The notes beneath the pieces were generated by a model. The model saw only the letters and a list, made by a program, of their open reading frames with translations, did no database searches and had not been told where the DNA came from. From NCBI RefSeq assembly GCF_904849725.1, contig NC_058519.1:23543267-23607266 (forward strand): a DNA stretch of 64,000 nucleotides, in the 5' to 3' direction. Source of the stretch: Hordeum vulgare subsp. vulgare (taxonomy: Eukaryota > Streptophyta > Magnoliopsida > Poales > Poaceae). Position numbers and translations under genes: made by a program. Below are positions 1 through 11,100 of the stretch, piece by piece; positions within the stretch are counted from its first letter, which is position 1; every line of letters starts with the position of its first letter.

Positions 1-987
1 CACCTGGTTCGGAGGAGGATTGTCCGCGCTGAAAGCCCTCACTCGCCGAGACCCTCTGGGGTTCTCACAGGCGCCTGTGATCTGGAGCACCCACGATGCC
101 ACCTTCTCCTCGGTTACGCTCAAGACGTTGGTCCGAGTGGAGTCTTCGGGCCCCGTGTAGTGCCACATGGCGTGGTCGCGAGCCTGCAGTGGTTGTATGC
201 GCCGACCAAGGAAAATCTCCAGCAAATCTATGCCGGTGACTCCCCTTCTGACGACGTCTACGAGTGCGTCGACCAGGGGCTGGATGTCGATCTTCTCCGC
301 CTTCGTGAGCGCAAGCTGCTTAGGTGGAGCAGGACGATCTAAGCTAAAAGGAGGCAACCCTGTCGAGGCATTCGGGCAGGCAACGTCCTGGCAGTAGAAC
401 CACGTCGACTGCCAGTTCCTAACCGACTCACTCAGCTGAAGAGCAGGATAACTACTCCGACTCTTTTTCTGGAAACCTAAGCCTCTGCAGAGTTGGAGAA
501 GATGTGTTTTATCATCCGACTGGCTGAGTCGTTTGATAGTTTGAGATCTAGCAGAGAATAAATGTTTGAACAGCCCCCAATGGGGAGGGCAGCCGATGAA
601 GCACTCGCACATAACTATGAAAGCATAGAGATGAGCAATAGCATTCGGGGGAAAGTGGTGAAGCTGTGCCCCGAAGTGGTTCATAATGCCCTTGAAGAAA
701 GGATGCGGGGGCAGAGAGAAACCTTGATAGACATGGCTGAGCAGCAGGACGCGTTCCCCCTCCCGGGGCGCCGGCTCGACCTCATTCTCCGCCGGCAGCC
801 TCCAAGACCTGTGTACGATCATCCCGTGCTCCACCAGCTGCAGCAGATCTCCCTCCGTCACCGTGGAGGGGAGGAAGTCGCCTTGGATCCACCCCGCCGG
901 CAACGGTCGCCGCCGCCGCTGAGCAGGAGCCGCCGCCTTCCCCTTCTTCTTCCTCGCCTCCATCTTGCTGGTCTGACCCTTGGTCAT
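1..987 (-). CDS. Antisense ORF of Tat-type gypsy element (putative gypsy-type transposon domain, PF04195-like), partial
   Basis: The frame starts at ATG 987-985 and stays open for 329 codons to the window edge. The N-terminus is short, basic and rich in Lys, Arg and Pro. It leads into a globular part with segments such as GDLLQLVEHGMIV, PPHPFFKGIMNHFGAQLHH and WGLFKHLF, then a C-terminal part with WFYCQDV and IFLGRRIQPLQAR. These look like the plant 'putative gypsy type transposon' (Transposase_28) family. Its function is unknown; it is not an integrase or a classical gag. It lies antisense just upstream of the 3' LTR, as in other Tat elements. No stop or frameshift is seen, so this copy may be fairly young. 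The family match is from memory of its motifs, not a search. Confidence 0.75.
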   Translation of the reverse strand, partial: MTKGQTSKMEARKKKGKAAAPAQRRRRPLPAGWIQGDFLPSTVTEGDLLQLVEHGMIVHRSWRLPAENEVEPAPREGERVLLLSHVYQGFSLPPHPFFKGIMNHFGAQLHHFPPNAIAHLYAFIVMCECFIGCPPHWGLFKHLFSARSQTIKRLSQSDDKTHLLQLCRGLGFQKKSRSSYPALQLSESVRNWQSTWFYCQDVACPNASTGLPPFSLDRPAPPKQLALTKAEKIDIQPLVDALVDVVRRGVTGIDLLEIFLGRRIQPLQARDHAMWHYTGPEDSTRTNVLSVTEEKVASWVLQITGACENPRGSRRVRAFSADNPPPNQV

Positions 988-1505
988 GGCGGAAGCTGCG
1001 AATCCGCGGAGGGGAAGGAGGAGTGGAGAGGTTAGGTGCACTGGAGGCGGCGAGAAGGACGAAGCAAAGGCAAAAGATCCGGCGGGCGTAACGAAAAACC
1101 CTTGCCGCTGGGATTTAAGTAAGGTTCCAACTGGGTCGCTGGCAGGTGGCCCCGAAACCTTATCCCCCGACCGACCGCGGCGATATCAGTGGAGAAGATG
1201 AAGGCACGAGAATCGAGGCGTCAGGCGCTACTCGAGCGCGCTGGCGTCATCCCCGCTGAGCGCGCGGAAACCGAAATTTGAGGATCCCGGAAAATCCGCC
1301 GCTGTCAGTTGACTGGTCACGTCAAGAGATACCCTGGAAGCACTCGGTTTCCGACAGTTTGTTCCACAAAGATTTCCACTCGGATCGTTGGTCAGAGAAG
1401 ATAAAATGGATCGAGGAAAGCAACGCCAAAGTCACATCCGTTCCATTCGGATCCAAACTTCAAGCATCGCTTCGTCGTTCCAACCCCAATCCATTCGGGG
1501 ACTAA

Positions 1506-2061
1506 TGATGGGGTTATAGTCCTAGGGTAGGGTCATAGGCCTGCCCTGTAAGTCCTACCCAAGGACTACCCCTCATAAGGGACAAGGCCCTTATTCAGTT
1601 CCGACTGAATTAAGGAGTCCCCATCGTCCAGTCGGTAACAGGTCCTCGACCATCCAGTCGGAGACTAGCCTTCGGAGAACATCAAACTAACCGACTGGAT
1701 GCCACTCGGTACATCGTAACCCCCTGAAGGGAAACGGTCGTACGTTTTCCGGTGCATTTATTAGCATTTAGGACGTACGTTACCTGTAACGTAGGCATTC
1801 AATCGCCACTACTCCACCCCTGTACCGGAACCGTTGTGGAGGGCAGCGCACTCTATATAAGCCATCCTCCCCCGCTGGTGCAGGGGTTAGCAAATCATTG
1901 TATTCCATATTCCACTCGACAATAAGCTCCCAGAGCACTGAGACGTAGGGCTATTACCTCCACCGTAGAGGGGCCTGAACTCATACAACCTCGCCGTAGC
2001 TAGGACTCTGCCCATCCTTTTCGTACCCTATACATCTACTTTCAGGCTTATACCCACGACA
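1506..2061 (+). repeat. 3' LTR of the Tat-type element
   Basis: The 556-bp segment begins TGATGGGG and ends CCCACGACA (TG...CA ends). It holds a TATA box (TATATAA, 1854-1860) with a likely start site about 30 bp further on. The polypurine tract lies immediately upstream. No second LTR is in the window, so the target duplication cannot be checked. Confidence 0.7.
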
Positions 2062-2513
2062 GGTTAGTTCTCACCTTGTATTTCTTACTGAGATCATGCA
2101 TGAGAGTTGTTGAGTTAAGACGAAATATACTTCTTCGCAAATCATTGTATTTCTTACTTATTTTTTCAACACTACGGTTTTTTCCGCGAAAATCAACACT
2201 ACGATTAGTAGTCATGATCAAAAGCAATGAGAGCTTATTAGCAACAAAAGGTTAACAGCTAGCTGTGTGTCTTGCATCTTACGTACACTGACCGTGTCAG
2301 CCTATAAATTAGCCAGGGGACCTGCCTTCAATATACATATTCATATTTTATCATAATTTCTTCTGACATTAAGTAAATGCAATCACACACCTCCAGGTCA
2401 CAAGGTATGCTAAGTAAACCTGCAAAACCACACCAGGGAACACCGGCAGAACAAAACAATTTCACTTGTCGCACAACAGAGTTCAACTCAAGGCACATAT
2501 CAGTATCACAATG
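2062..2513. other. AT-rich spacer with no gene seen
   Basis: This is the flank between the retrotransposon LTR and the 3' end of the WAK pseudogene. I see no ORF, repeat or transposon end in it. The part nearest 2513 probably includes the old WAK 3' UTR. Confidence 0.4.
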
Positions 2514-3070
2514 CTAAGTACAGATAGCTTTGGCCTTCCCTTCGCACTTTTTAATCTTCTGTGCGACTTTGGTCATCGTCGGTCGGTCATCCACATCAAC
2601 TTAGGAGGCATTGCACCGCGATCAACCCAAGCTCGTAGAGGCACTTTGTATCCTCCCCGCTGGAGAAAATATCTTCATCATACATCTGCCATGTAGCCCC
2701 TTCCATGGAGGCCTTGACATAGTTTAATGGAAGGCTGCTGTTCCCATCATACCTCGCCTTCTTCCGGGTGATGAGCTCCAGTAGCACAATCCCGAAGCTG
2801 TTGACGTCGCTCTTCTCCGTAAGGAGCCCGGTCTTCATGTAGTACACAGGGTCGATGTAGCTACTGTCCCCGATCACCCAGTTGGTGTGGTCCTTTTCGA
2901 TGGACATGAGCCTCGACGTCCCAAAGTCAGACACCTTGGGCACAAACTCGTCGTCCAGGAGGATGTTCCCGGATTTCACGTCGCCATGTAGGATCTTCTG
3001 GCTTGCCTGCGAGTGCATATATGCAAGGGCATCTGCAGAGCAAATGGCAATGCTGAGGCGTGCTCGTAGG

Positions 3071-3247
3071 CAGGGGCGGACCCAAGTACAACCAAGTGCG
3101 GGCCTAGGCCCCCACTCAATATTTTGAATTCCTTTGGTATTTATGTATATTTTGAAAAAAAAAGCCTCAAAATTAGCAACTTTATAGAAGGTGTGCCCCT
3201 AGTCAAATGATTCGTCCCAGTCAGAACATTGTCTGGGTCCGCCCCTG
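3071..3247. mobile_element. hAT-type MITE inside the WAK kinase exon
   Basis: The 177-bp element has inverted ends CAGGGGCGGACCCA / TGGGTCCGCCCCTG. It is flanked by CTCGTAGG (3063-3070) and CTCGTAGA (3248-3255), an 8-bp target duplication with one mismatch, as expected for hAT. It splits the kinase sequence between subdomains V and VIb. It encodes nothing. Confidence 0.85.
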
Positions 3248-4185
3248 CTCGTAGAGAGATGGGGTTTCTTCTTACATTGCAGTTCTTGCCATGGAGCACA
3301 TTGTGTAAACTCCCCATTGGAACGAACTCGTACACCAACATAGGAACTTCCGTTTCAAGGCAACACCCCAACAACTGAACGATATACTTGTGGCTTATCT
3401 GTGATTGAATTTGAATCTCATTGGCGAAGTCCTTCCGGCGGTCGTCGTTGATTGCAATGGAGCGCTTGATTGCAACTGGCACGTATCCACTGGTAGTTCC
3501 CTTATACACCTCACCAAATGCACCTTTTCCTATAATTCTTGGTTATTTTATCTAGGTCCTCTTTTCGAAAAACCTCGATCTTGATGTTGTTAAGTAATTG
3601 TCAACCGTTCTTGTTGAAACGAGCCTTCTTTTCTCTTGCTCCATATGTATGAATAATAGTAGAACTGCTGATACGGAGATGGTAATTATTGTAAAATATG
3701 TACCATGTAAGTGCAACTCAAACGCGAATCACCTACTGAACATTATCAAATGTTGGCAACACGTCTCGACGTGTCTGCGAATAGGCGGACCGGCGGAGGC
3801 CATTAAACCAAATTTGGGTGAAACACAATAACTTGAGTGGGGCACACAATAAATTATATTTATTTTTTAGTATGTAGTAAAATTGTGGATTCAACCAGAA
3901 ACAACAATGATTCGCTTAAAATCGGTTATTTCAACAAGGTCAGAAATCTTCTCTTTTACTTTAAAATCCCAAGATGAAGCATGGAGAATATTATGCACGA
4001 TGAGAAGAACAGATCTAGTGGAGATCTATAGGCAACTCATTTTCTCCCGCAACATGACCGTCGTTGAGTACTACTTCATTGTAGGGTACAATAACATATG
4101 GAGTACTCCACGGCTTCGACTGCTCCAGGTGCACCCAGATATTCTGGCATATCGGCATGCACTAAAAATTACCTAAAAAACAATG

Positions 4186-6299
4186 CAATTTTAAAAGGTT
4201 TTGTATGTCAAAATTATCAAATCCAAATTTCAATCTGCACTTCGAGAAACCAAAATGAAGAATTTGATTAGAAGAATGTTAATGAGCCAAATTCATCGTC
4301 CATTTTATTAGTAATTAATATTTACAACTAGGTATATCTCTTTAGTTTATAAATATATGATTTGGTAGATATATGTTGCATCTATATTTAACAAGGGCAT
4401 TATTTCTTGACTTGTAAGGCAACATTTTCAGATTTGGAAGTATTAGGACTACTTGATACGCTCTCCTTCGGGCACATCTCCTAACGGAGTTTGACAACGT
4501 TGGATTCATGAGAACCATTGCGGTACATCAAGATTTTTTCTTAAACATACATACCCCCCCCCCCCCCCCAAAAAAAATGATAGTAAGAAGCCACGTACAG
4601 AGACATGGTTGTAACAAGTCTAATTAGAGCACAAGTAAGAAACTTATTTAATGTAAGATTAATGTTTAGGAAAAGCAGGCTTAAGTAATGTTTGATCTTG
4701 CGAGAAATTAAAATTTGGATCTTATTTCAAATTTTAAATGAATATTGTTGCCCCATGTTGGCATTCCAATTTTAGCTAAAATATGAAAAGGACCAAACCT
4801 CAAAATCCTTCGATCTAAAATACTAATAATCACACCGAGCATCTAACCAAGTGAACAATGAATCATATTCAAATATTTAGGCCTTACATATATGTCACAT
4901 AATTTTTCACAAATACATTTCATTGAAAATAAGTTCTATCGAACCTTCCAAAAGTTTGAAGGAATACTTCTGACTAGAATAAAATCCGAATCCAATTGGA
5001 AAATATAGATGCCCCATATAGCAAACAACCCTTTTTCATATTTAAATCTGCCACAAAGTTTAAATATCCCTTATGTAAAACATTATGCCCTTCCGCAAAG
5101 ATGTCGCACAAATTACCCAAAATACATTTCTCAATGGGGATTAATTCTCTGGCATAACTATTCATCTCTCAATCTGGATTTGTTCAAATAAAAAATATAT
5201 TTTTTCCAACAATGGAATAAAATGAACATTCGAATTAGGAAAACACAATTTTAAAAGGTTCTTGTATGTCAAAATTATCAAATCCAAATTTCAATCTGCA
5301 CTTCGAGAAACCAAAATGAAGAATTTGATTAGAAGAATGTTAATGAGCCAAATTCATCGTCCATTTTATTAGTAATTAATATTTACAACTAGGTATATCT
5401 CTTTAGTTTATAAATATATGATTTGGTAGATATATGTTGCATCTATATTTAACAAGGGCATTATTTCTTGACTTGTAAGGCAACATTTTCAGATTTGGAA
5501 GTATTAGGACTACTTGATACGCTCTCCTTCGGGCACATCTCCTAACGGAGTTTGACAACGTTGGATTCATGAGAACCATTGCGGTACATCAAGATTTTTT
5601 CTTAAACATACATACCCCCCCCCCAAAAAAATGATAGTAAGAAGCCACGTACAGAGACATGGTTGTAACAAGTCTAATTAGAGCACAAGTAAGAAACTTA
5701 TTTAATGTAAGATTAATGTTTAGGAAAAGCAGGCTTAAGTAATGTTTGATCTTGCGAGAAATTAAAATTTGGATCTTATTTCAAATTTTAAATGAATATT
5801 GTTGCCCCATGTTGGCATTCCAATTTTAGCTAAAATATGAAAAGGACCAAACCTCAAAATCCTTCGATCTAAAATACTAATAATCACACCGAGCATCTAA
5901 CCAAGTGAACAATGAATCATATTCAAATATTTAGGCCTTACATATATGTCACATAATTTTTCACAAATACATTTCATTGAAAATAAGTTCTATCGAACCT
6001 TCCAAAAGTTTGAAGGAATACTTCTGACTAGAATAAAATCCGAATCCAATTGGAAAATATAGATGCCCCATATAGCAAACAACCCTTTTTCATATTTAAA
6101 TCTGCCACAAAGTTTAAATATCCCTTATGTAAAACATTATGCCCTTCCGCAAAGATGTCGCACAAATTACCCAAAATACATTTCTCAATGGGGATTAATT
6201 CTCTGGCATAACTATTCATCTCTCAATCTGGATTTGTTCAAATAAAAAATATATTTTTTCCAACAATGGAATAAAATGAACATTCGAATTAGGAAAACA
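4186..6299. repeat. 1.06-kb direct tandem duplication (two copies)
   Basis: Copy 1 is 4186-5245 and copy 2 is 5246-6299. By eye they match almost base for base. The differences noticed are a 1-base indel near the start and the length of one poly-C/poly-A tract (16 C plus 8 A in copy 1, near 4554-4577; 10 C plus 7 A in copy 2). The unit is AT-rich with no convincing gene and lies in the intron-like gap between the two WAK exon blocks. Such identity implies a recent duplication. Confidence 0.9.
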
Positions 6300-7265
6300 T
6301 TTTCTTTGCAAACACACAAAATATGAAAACTCGATATTACGTATAGGAGAACAACTCTTTTCCATATTTGGCTTCATCCACAAAATCTCAGATTGTGTGG
6401 CGCTAGTGTGCTCATCTTCGCTACAAATTGTGTGTCATTGGTGCAACAATTCTTTTCTTCAATTCAAGGCAATCTTTCAGTAGTCGCGGTCATCAAGGCA
6501 TCAAGTTATGGTGGCAAGATACACCTTTTGGCAGTCCACCATATTCTTTTTGTGTTCAACCAACACATATTCTTGGAGTGTCTTGATCACCCTGGTACTT
6601 GTTTTATTTTGTATTAGGCTCTAGACTGTAACCGGAAGACTCTTACATGATCAACAAAGTATTTGTTTGAACGTGACCAAAACTCTATTCTCCAACACAT
6701 GAAAATACCAATACATAACAAATCCATAACCACCATTGATTTATTCAACAAAGTCCACTTTCCACCCAAGTTTAATAAAGTGTAAATGATTATTTGCTAG
6801 ACATTTTTCCACATTCCCAATTGAACAAGATTGACCTACTTGTCATGTTCATGTGGAGACTGGCTTGACGCAAGCTTGTATGCTTTTTTATAGATTTTTG
6901 AGTTACATATAATTTTACTTCCAACATATTATAGAATTTGCGATAATCTTCAATAAGTTTGATTTAAGTACAAATCTAATCATTCTACGATATATGGGAT
7001 CCATGAAATTGTGAAGGTACTATTTTGGTGAATATAGGTTTTTAGAGTCTCAAGTTAGATATTGATTTTGCAACTTCATTTTACCTGTGTGGTCAATAGG
7101 ATACTACAATTTTACAAAATATTTGAAGATTTTGAGGGCAAATAGGTGAAATTATTGTTCTTGGTTTTACAAAAGATCTCCCACCCACACATCACCTCCA
7201 AACTAATTAAATAATTACGAAAAGTATATATTTCCTTGTTGGAAGAGAATTTTTTTTATTTTGAA
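6300..7265. other. AT-rich WAK intron-like sequence
   Basis: No exon, transposon end or repeat is recognised between the tandem duplication and the WAK EGF exon. The missing second EGF and transmembrane exon should lie here or in 3661-4185, but I cannot find them. Stretch 3661-4185 is likewise featureless. Confidence 0.4.
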
Positions 7266-7849
7266 TTACAAAAAATATGGATTCCTACGACTAATGATTT
7301 TTCTCAGTAATAAAGCGGAATATAAAAGGTCAAGTGAAGGTAAACCTGTGCAACCGTCTATTTCGTAGGGATTTCCCGTGTCTCCCTTGTTGCATCTGCA
7401 GAAATAGCCTGCTCCACCATTACTTGGATTAACACAATGGCTGTTAGTGCTAATGCACACTCCATAGGGCAGCTGTGATGTACATGTCTTTTTCCCTTTC
7501 CTACCAATAGCCTAATCAAGAACAAGGGGGGTGACTTTTCCATTTCCATATTTCTTGGCAAAAGTACTTATGTTGAGGTGTGCTCGGCTAAGAAATGATG
7601 TCAGGGAGGCGCAAGCCAAGAGGGCGCCCCCTAGCCACACCATAATGGCTTGTGAGGCCAAAGTAGCTCCTTCGACCCTAATTCCAGTCCCATAAAATCA
7701 CATCTCCGAAGAAAATAATAGGAGAGAAAGTTTGCATCGTGTTTCACGAGACGGAGCCGCCACCACCTCATGTTTTTCCTCCAGATGGATGATCTAGAGC
7801 TCGTCTGGGGCTCCAAAGAGGGGGATTTGACGTCGTCGTTATCACCAAC

Positions 7850-8154
7850 CCTTCTTCATCAACTCCGCCATGATGCTCTTCACCGGGAGTGAGTAATTCC
7901 TTTGTAGGCTTGCTGGATGGTGGTGGGATTGGATGAGATTGATCATGTAATCGAGCTAAGTTTGATAGGGTTTGATCCCTAGTATCCACTATGTTCTAAG
8001 ATTGATGTTATTATGACTTTGCTATCCTTAATGCTTGTAACTAGGGCTCGAGTACCATGATTTCAGATCTGAACCTATTCTTTTTTCATGAATATAAGAG
8101 TGATTTGGATCCTATCTTGCAAGTTGTAGTTACCTATTACGTGTCTTGATCCGC
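7850..8154 (+). repeat. Left half of an old Triticeae repeat split by the CACTA element
   Basis: The text around 7880-8154 resembles a non-coding leader region common in Triticeae LTR retrotransposons, recognised from memory of the repeat and not named. It breaks off exactly at the CACTA left end and resumes at 13503 as the same repeat. The part from 7562 to 7850 is unassigned. Confidence 0.45.
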
Positions 8155-8157
8155 ATA

Positions 8158-11100
8158 CACTACAAGGATACCCCCCATAAAGCAACACATATTCTACATC
8201 GTTTTGACTATTTGTTGCAAAATTCATAGTACATACGGATACAAGCGATGCAGCATATGCATTGCTGACTTGCAGGTCGTGACCCTGTTGTAGTGCAACA
8301 GATCTTATGTGTTGCTATGTATTGATTGCAAACTATATCTGTTATAAGGCTGCAAACATAGTTAAGAATAAAATTAATTCAGCACAAAAAGAAATTAATT
8401 AGACACCCCGATACACACAATGAGTATGGCGCAAAAATATGTTCTAATCCGTCGAGCAAAACAATGGGGGCATTCCTTGACGGACTTGTCATGTTGCACC
8501 ACTCCTACAACACCACCTGTGTTGCCGCCGTGTACTCAATGGACACTAGGGCCTCTGATGAGGAGTTGGCGCTGTCGCAGCCACCGAGGTAATGGAGGAG
8601 GTTGCTTCTCACCTTGGCGCTCGCCAACGACACCTCTTCCTTGATGGAATTTGTGTGTTCCTCCACTGCTGTCGCGCCGTCCTCACCAAAGTGGACACGA
8701 TGGATGTGCGCCGATAAGGGCCTCTCGTCCTCACGCGGCGTCCGATCTGAACGCCGCAATTGCGTGTAGGAGACAAGTGATGATAACTAGTGATCTTGAA
8801 TGGCAATTATACATGTAGGTCGTAACAAATAAATTTGTTGTTTTTAGATTAACTTTTTTTTCCTATCGTTTAAGCAGTAGAATTAATTTTTTACTTCATC
8901 CCGGTGGCATTTAATTTCTACAGAGATAGAAGTAGCACATTCTGTTTGGCACAAATATATGTACAAGTGCCGCTCACAAGCCACACGAACATATTAAAAT
9001 TTATAATTTGATTCGCTTTAAATTGTTAGACTCCCCTGTATTTATTTTCACCTTTCCCTCCGTTCTCTCCCGCCAACAGCAACTAATCTGGCAAAAAAAT
9101 AATTAAGTACGCGCGCTTTATTACCATGGCCCCGCTTGTAATTGGAATCCAGAATGAAGACTAATATCGGTCAAAGAGATCACGACGAGGTAACTGCGCA
9201 AATAAAATCGGAAACTTCCCCCATATCAGCACGATTCCCTTCCTCATCTCCTACTCTGATTCATCGGACGCCCGGCGGCCGGGGACCGAGATCCACTGCC
9301 TTGCTGTGGCCAAGTCACCATGTGCCTTGCCCTCTACCATCCAGCGTCCAAATCAATCGTGCGGCCAGCAGCGACTCACAGCCAAATGAGGCAGAACATC
9401 GGTCAGCCGGCACAGCTCAGAGAACAGGGAACAAAGCAAGGGCGGCGGGAGCGACCGGAGATCTGCAGGGGCGGCGGGAGAGCGTCGGTCGATACGCCAG
9501 CCCGCCCAGTTTTCCCGTGCAGCGCGAAGTGTCCCCCCGCTTTTTCCCGTGTTGCCTATTCAGTCGCTTTGACTAGGTGTGATGGCTGCTAGCCATGGGA
9601 TTAATTTGAACGATGGATGCAGGGGCACGAGGCACGCCGTGACCCGGCTCTGTCGAGGCATGGGATCTCAGTCCGGCGGGCGGTGGCGGAAGCATCACCA
9701 TGAGCCGAGCAAGGTTAGTTCCCGGGATTTGCTCCCATAATTCAATCTCTTTTGATCCCTACTCTACCGATCTGTTTTATTAATCAATTCACATCTCTCT
9801 TGCATGGCCAATCTGGCTGGTAGATTCTCCAGATCCGGCTAGTACGTGGTGGCAGCAATCCTGCGAGTTCCTGTAGGTAGTGCCTTGATCCTTACCCCAT
9901 CTCACTGCTGCAATTCATCCCCTCCGTATTAGTTCTCAGCCGTATTTTTCCACCCACCAATAGATATACCGAGAGATTTGTTTTTCAAATTTTGTTTGCG
10001 CAGTTACCTCATCGTGATTTGTCTTCGAGAACAAACGGACAACACCGATGCAGGCTCCCTCTAGCATTGTGGAAGACATTGACACCTGGACATTAGTAGG
10101 GAGGAATAGGAACACCTGCTTGATCCCCAGGCCATTAGAACCTGATTAGAAGTTTTAGTCACAGTTTACGTTTCTGATGTGTGCCATCTGGGCACTTAGG
10201 CTAGGACCGGGTTGTATTTCTACCCCTTCTATTTCAATGAAAAGCTTGTGGGCAGCTTTTTTGTCAACAAAAAAATTACTTAGAGATTGTGATTCTAGTT
10301 CAATCTGACATTGATTCATATGTCAAAAAGGTGCGACCACACCCGAGTGTCCCGGCACCCTCCAGTCTTGGTCCGTCAAGAGGCAATAAAATTTGTTCTA
10401 GACACTGTCCAACTAGAGTTGCTTTGCAGTACCAGAGTAATTAGGCACACACACAGCGACGGAAGGAGAAAGTATTATGCAGAATGACTAGGTCTGGCAG
10501 GAAACAGTCTGACATACGCATGCACAATATAGTCTCTCTTCTCACGCTTTTTTTCTCTTAGCAGTCACACATGCATGCACAAAGCTTGCTCTCTCTCCTC
10601 AGTCTTTTCAACAAGCTGACATGCATAGGTTCGCTCGCGGTCCACGCGGGTGATGGTTGAGGTGACAGTGAATGGGTCTTCTATCGCAGGTTGTAAATTC
10701 TACCAGGCCAACATGACATCTCTAATATCTCATATTTTTTCGGTAGGTAATCAGACCAGGAAGAGCAGGGCTAGACTAGAGCAGGGCTAGACTAGAGCCA
10801 AGGTTAGCTTGTTTTTTGTCTTTACTCATGTGCTTAATGAAGCACCAGAACTGTTAATGGATTTTATCAAAATTCTTATGTTTGGTGTATCTCCTAGATT
10901 GAATAGTATATCTTGTGCTATATACTTTAGTTTCTGAAATAACCTATATTGTATTTTACATACTTTATGTAAACTTTTGGTCATTGTCATGTTGCAGCAG
11001 ATATGTCACAGACAAGAATCTCTATAAGTATTTGAAGCATCTTTCCTATCAAATGTTCTAAATACATCTTTATGATGCCAGGGCTACTGACAACCAGGTA

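Larger units (their letters stand above)
1..2061 (+). mobile_element. 3' part of a Tat-lineage Ty3/gypsy LTR retrotransposon, cut by the window edge
   Basis: The element reads on the plus strand. A purine-rich stretch at about 1493-1505 acts as a polypurine tract and is followed by an LTR beginning TGATGGGG and ending ACGACA. The LTR has its TATA box on the plus strand, which fixes the orientation. Just upstream lies a long ORF on the opposite strand. Tat-lineage gypsy elements (Grande/RIRE2 type) are known to carry an antisense ORF between integrase and the 3' LTR, so the layout matches. The pol genes and 5' LTR would lie left of the window. The lineage name is inferred from this layout; no reverse transcriptase is visible. 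Confidence 0.75.
2514..7561 (-). pseudogene. Wall-associated receptor kinase (WAK) pseudogene
   Basis: WAKs are plasma-membrane receptors with a pectin-binding ectodomain, EGF repeats, one membrane helix and a cytosolic Ser/Thr kinase. At 7561-7332 lies the end of the ectodomain plus an EGF exon (VCISTNSHCVNPSNGG, CRCNKGDTGNPYEIDGC) ending at a plausible GT donor. At about 3660-2514 lies the kinase: juxtamembrane REKKARFNKNG, glycine loop GKGAFGEVYKG, VAIK lysine, HGDVKSGNILL catalytic loop, SDFG, and a C-terminus ending with TAG at 2516-2514. Defects seen: an in-frame TAG at 7514-7512 replacing the Trp of the conserved LDWAIG motif, a TGA at 3603-3601, a small deletion with frameshift just before the glycine loop (near 3540), a MITE inside the kinase, and a frameshift near 2600. 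The transmembrane exon is not recognisable. The gene is dead; the family call is firm. Confidence 0.85.

Noticed and set aside
4974..6245. Paired frames of 60-63 codons that occur twice
   Set aside because: They appear twice only because of the 1.06-kb tandem duplication; they are AT-rich with no recognisable protein.
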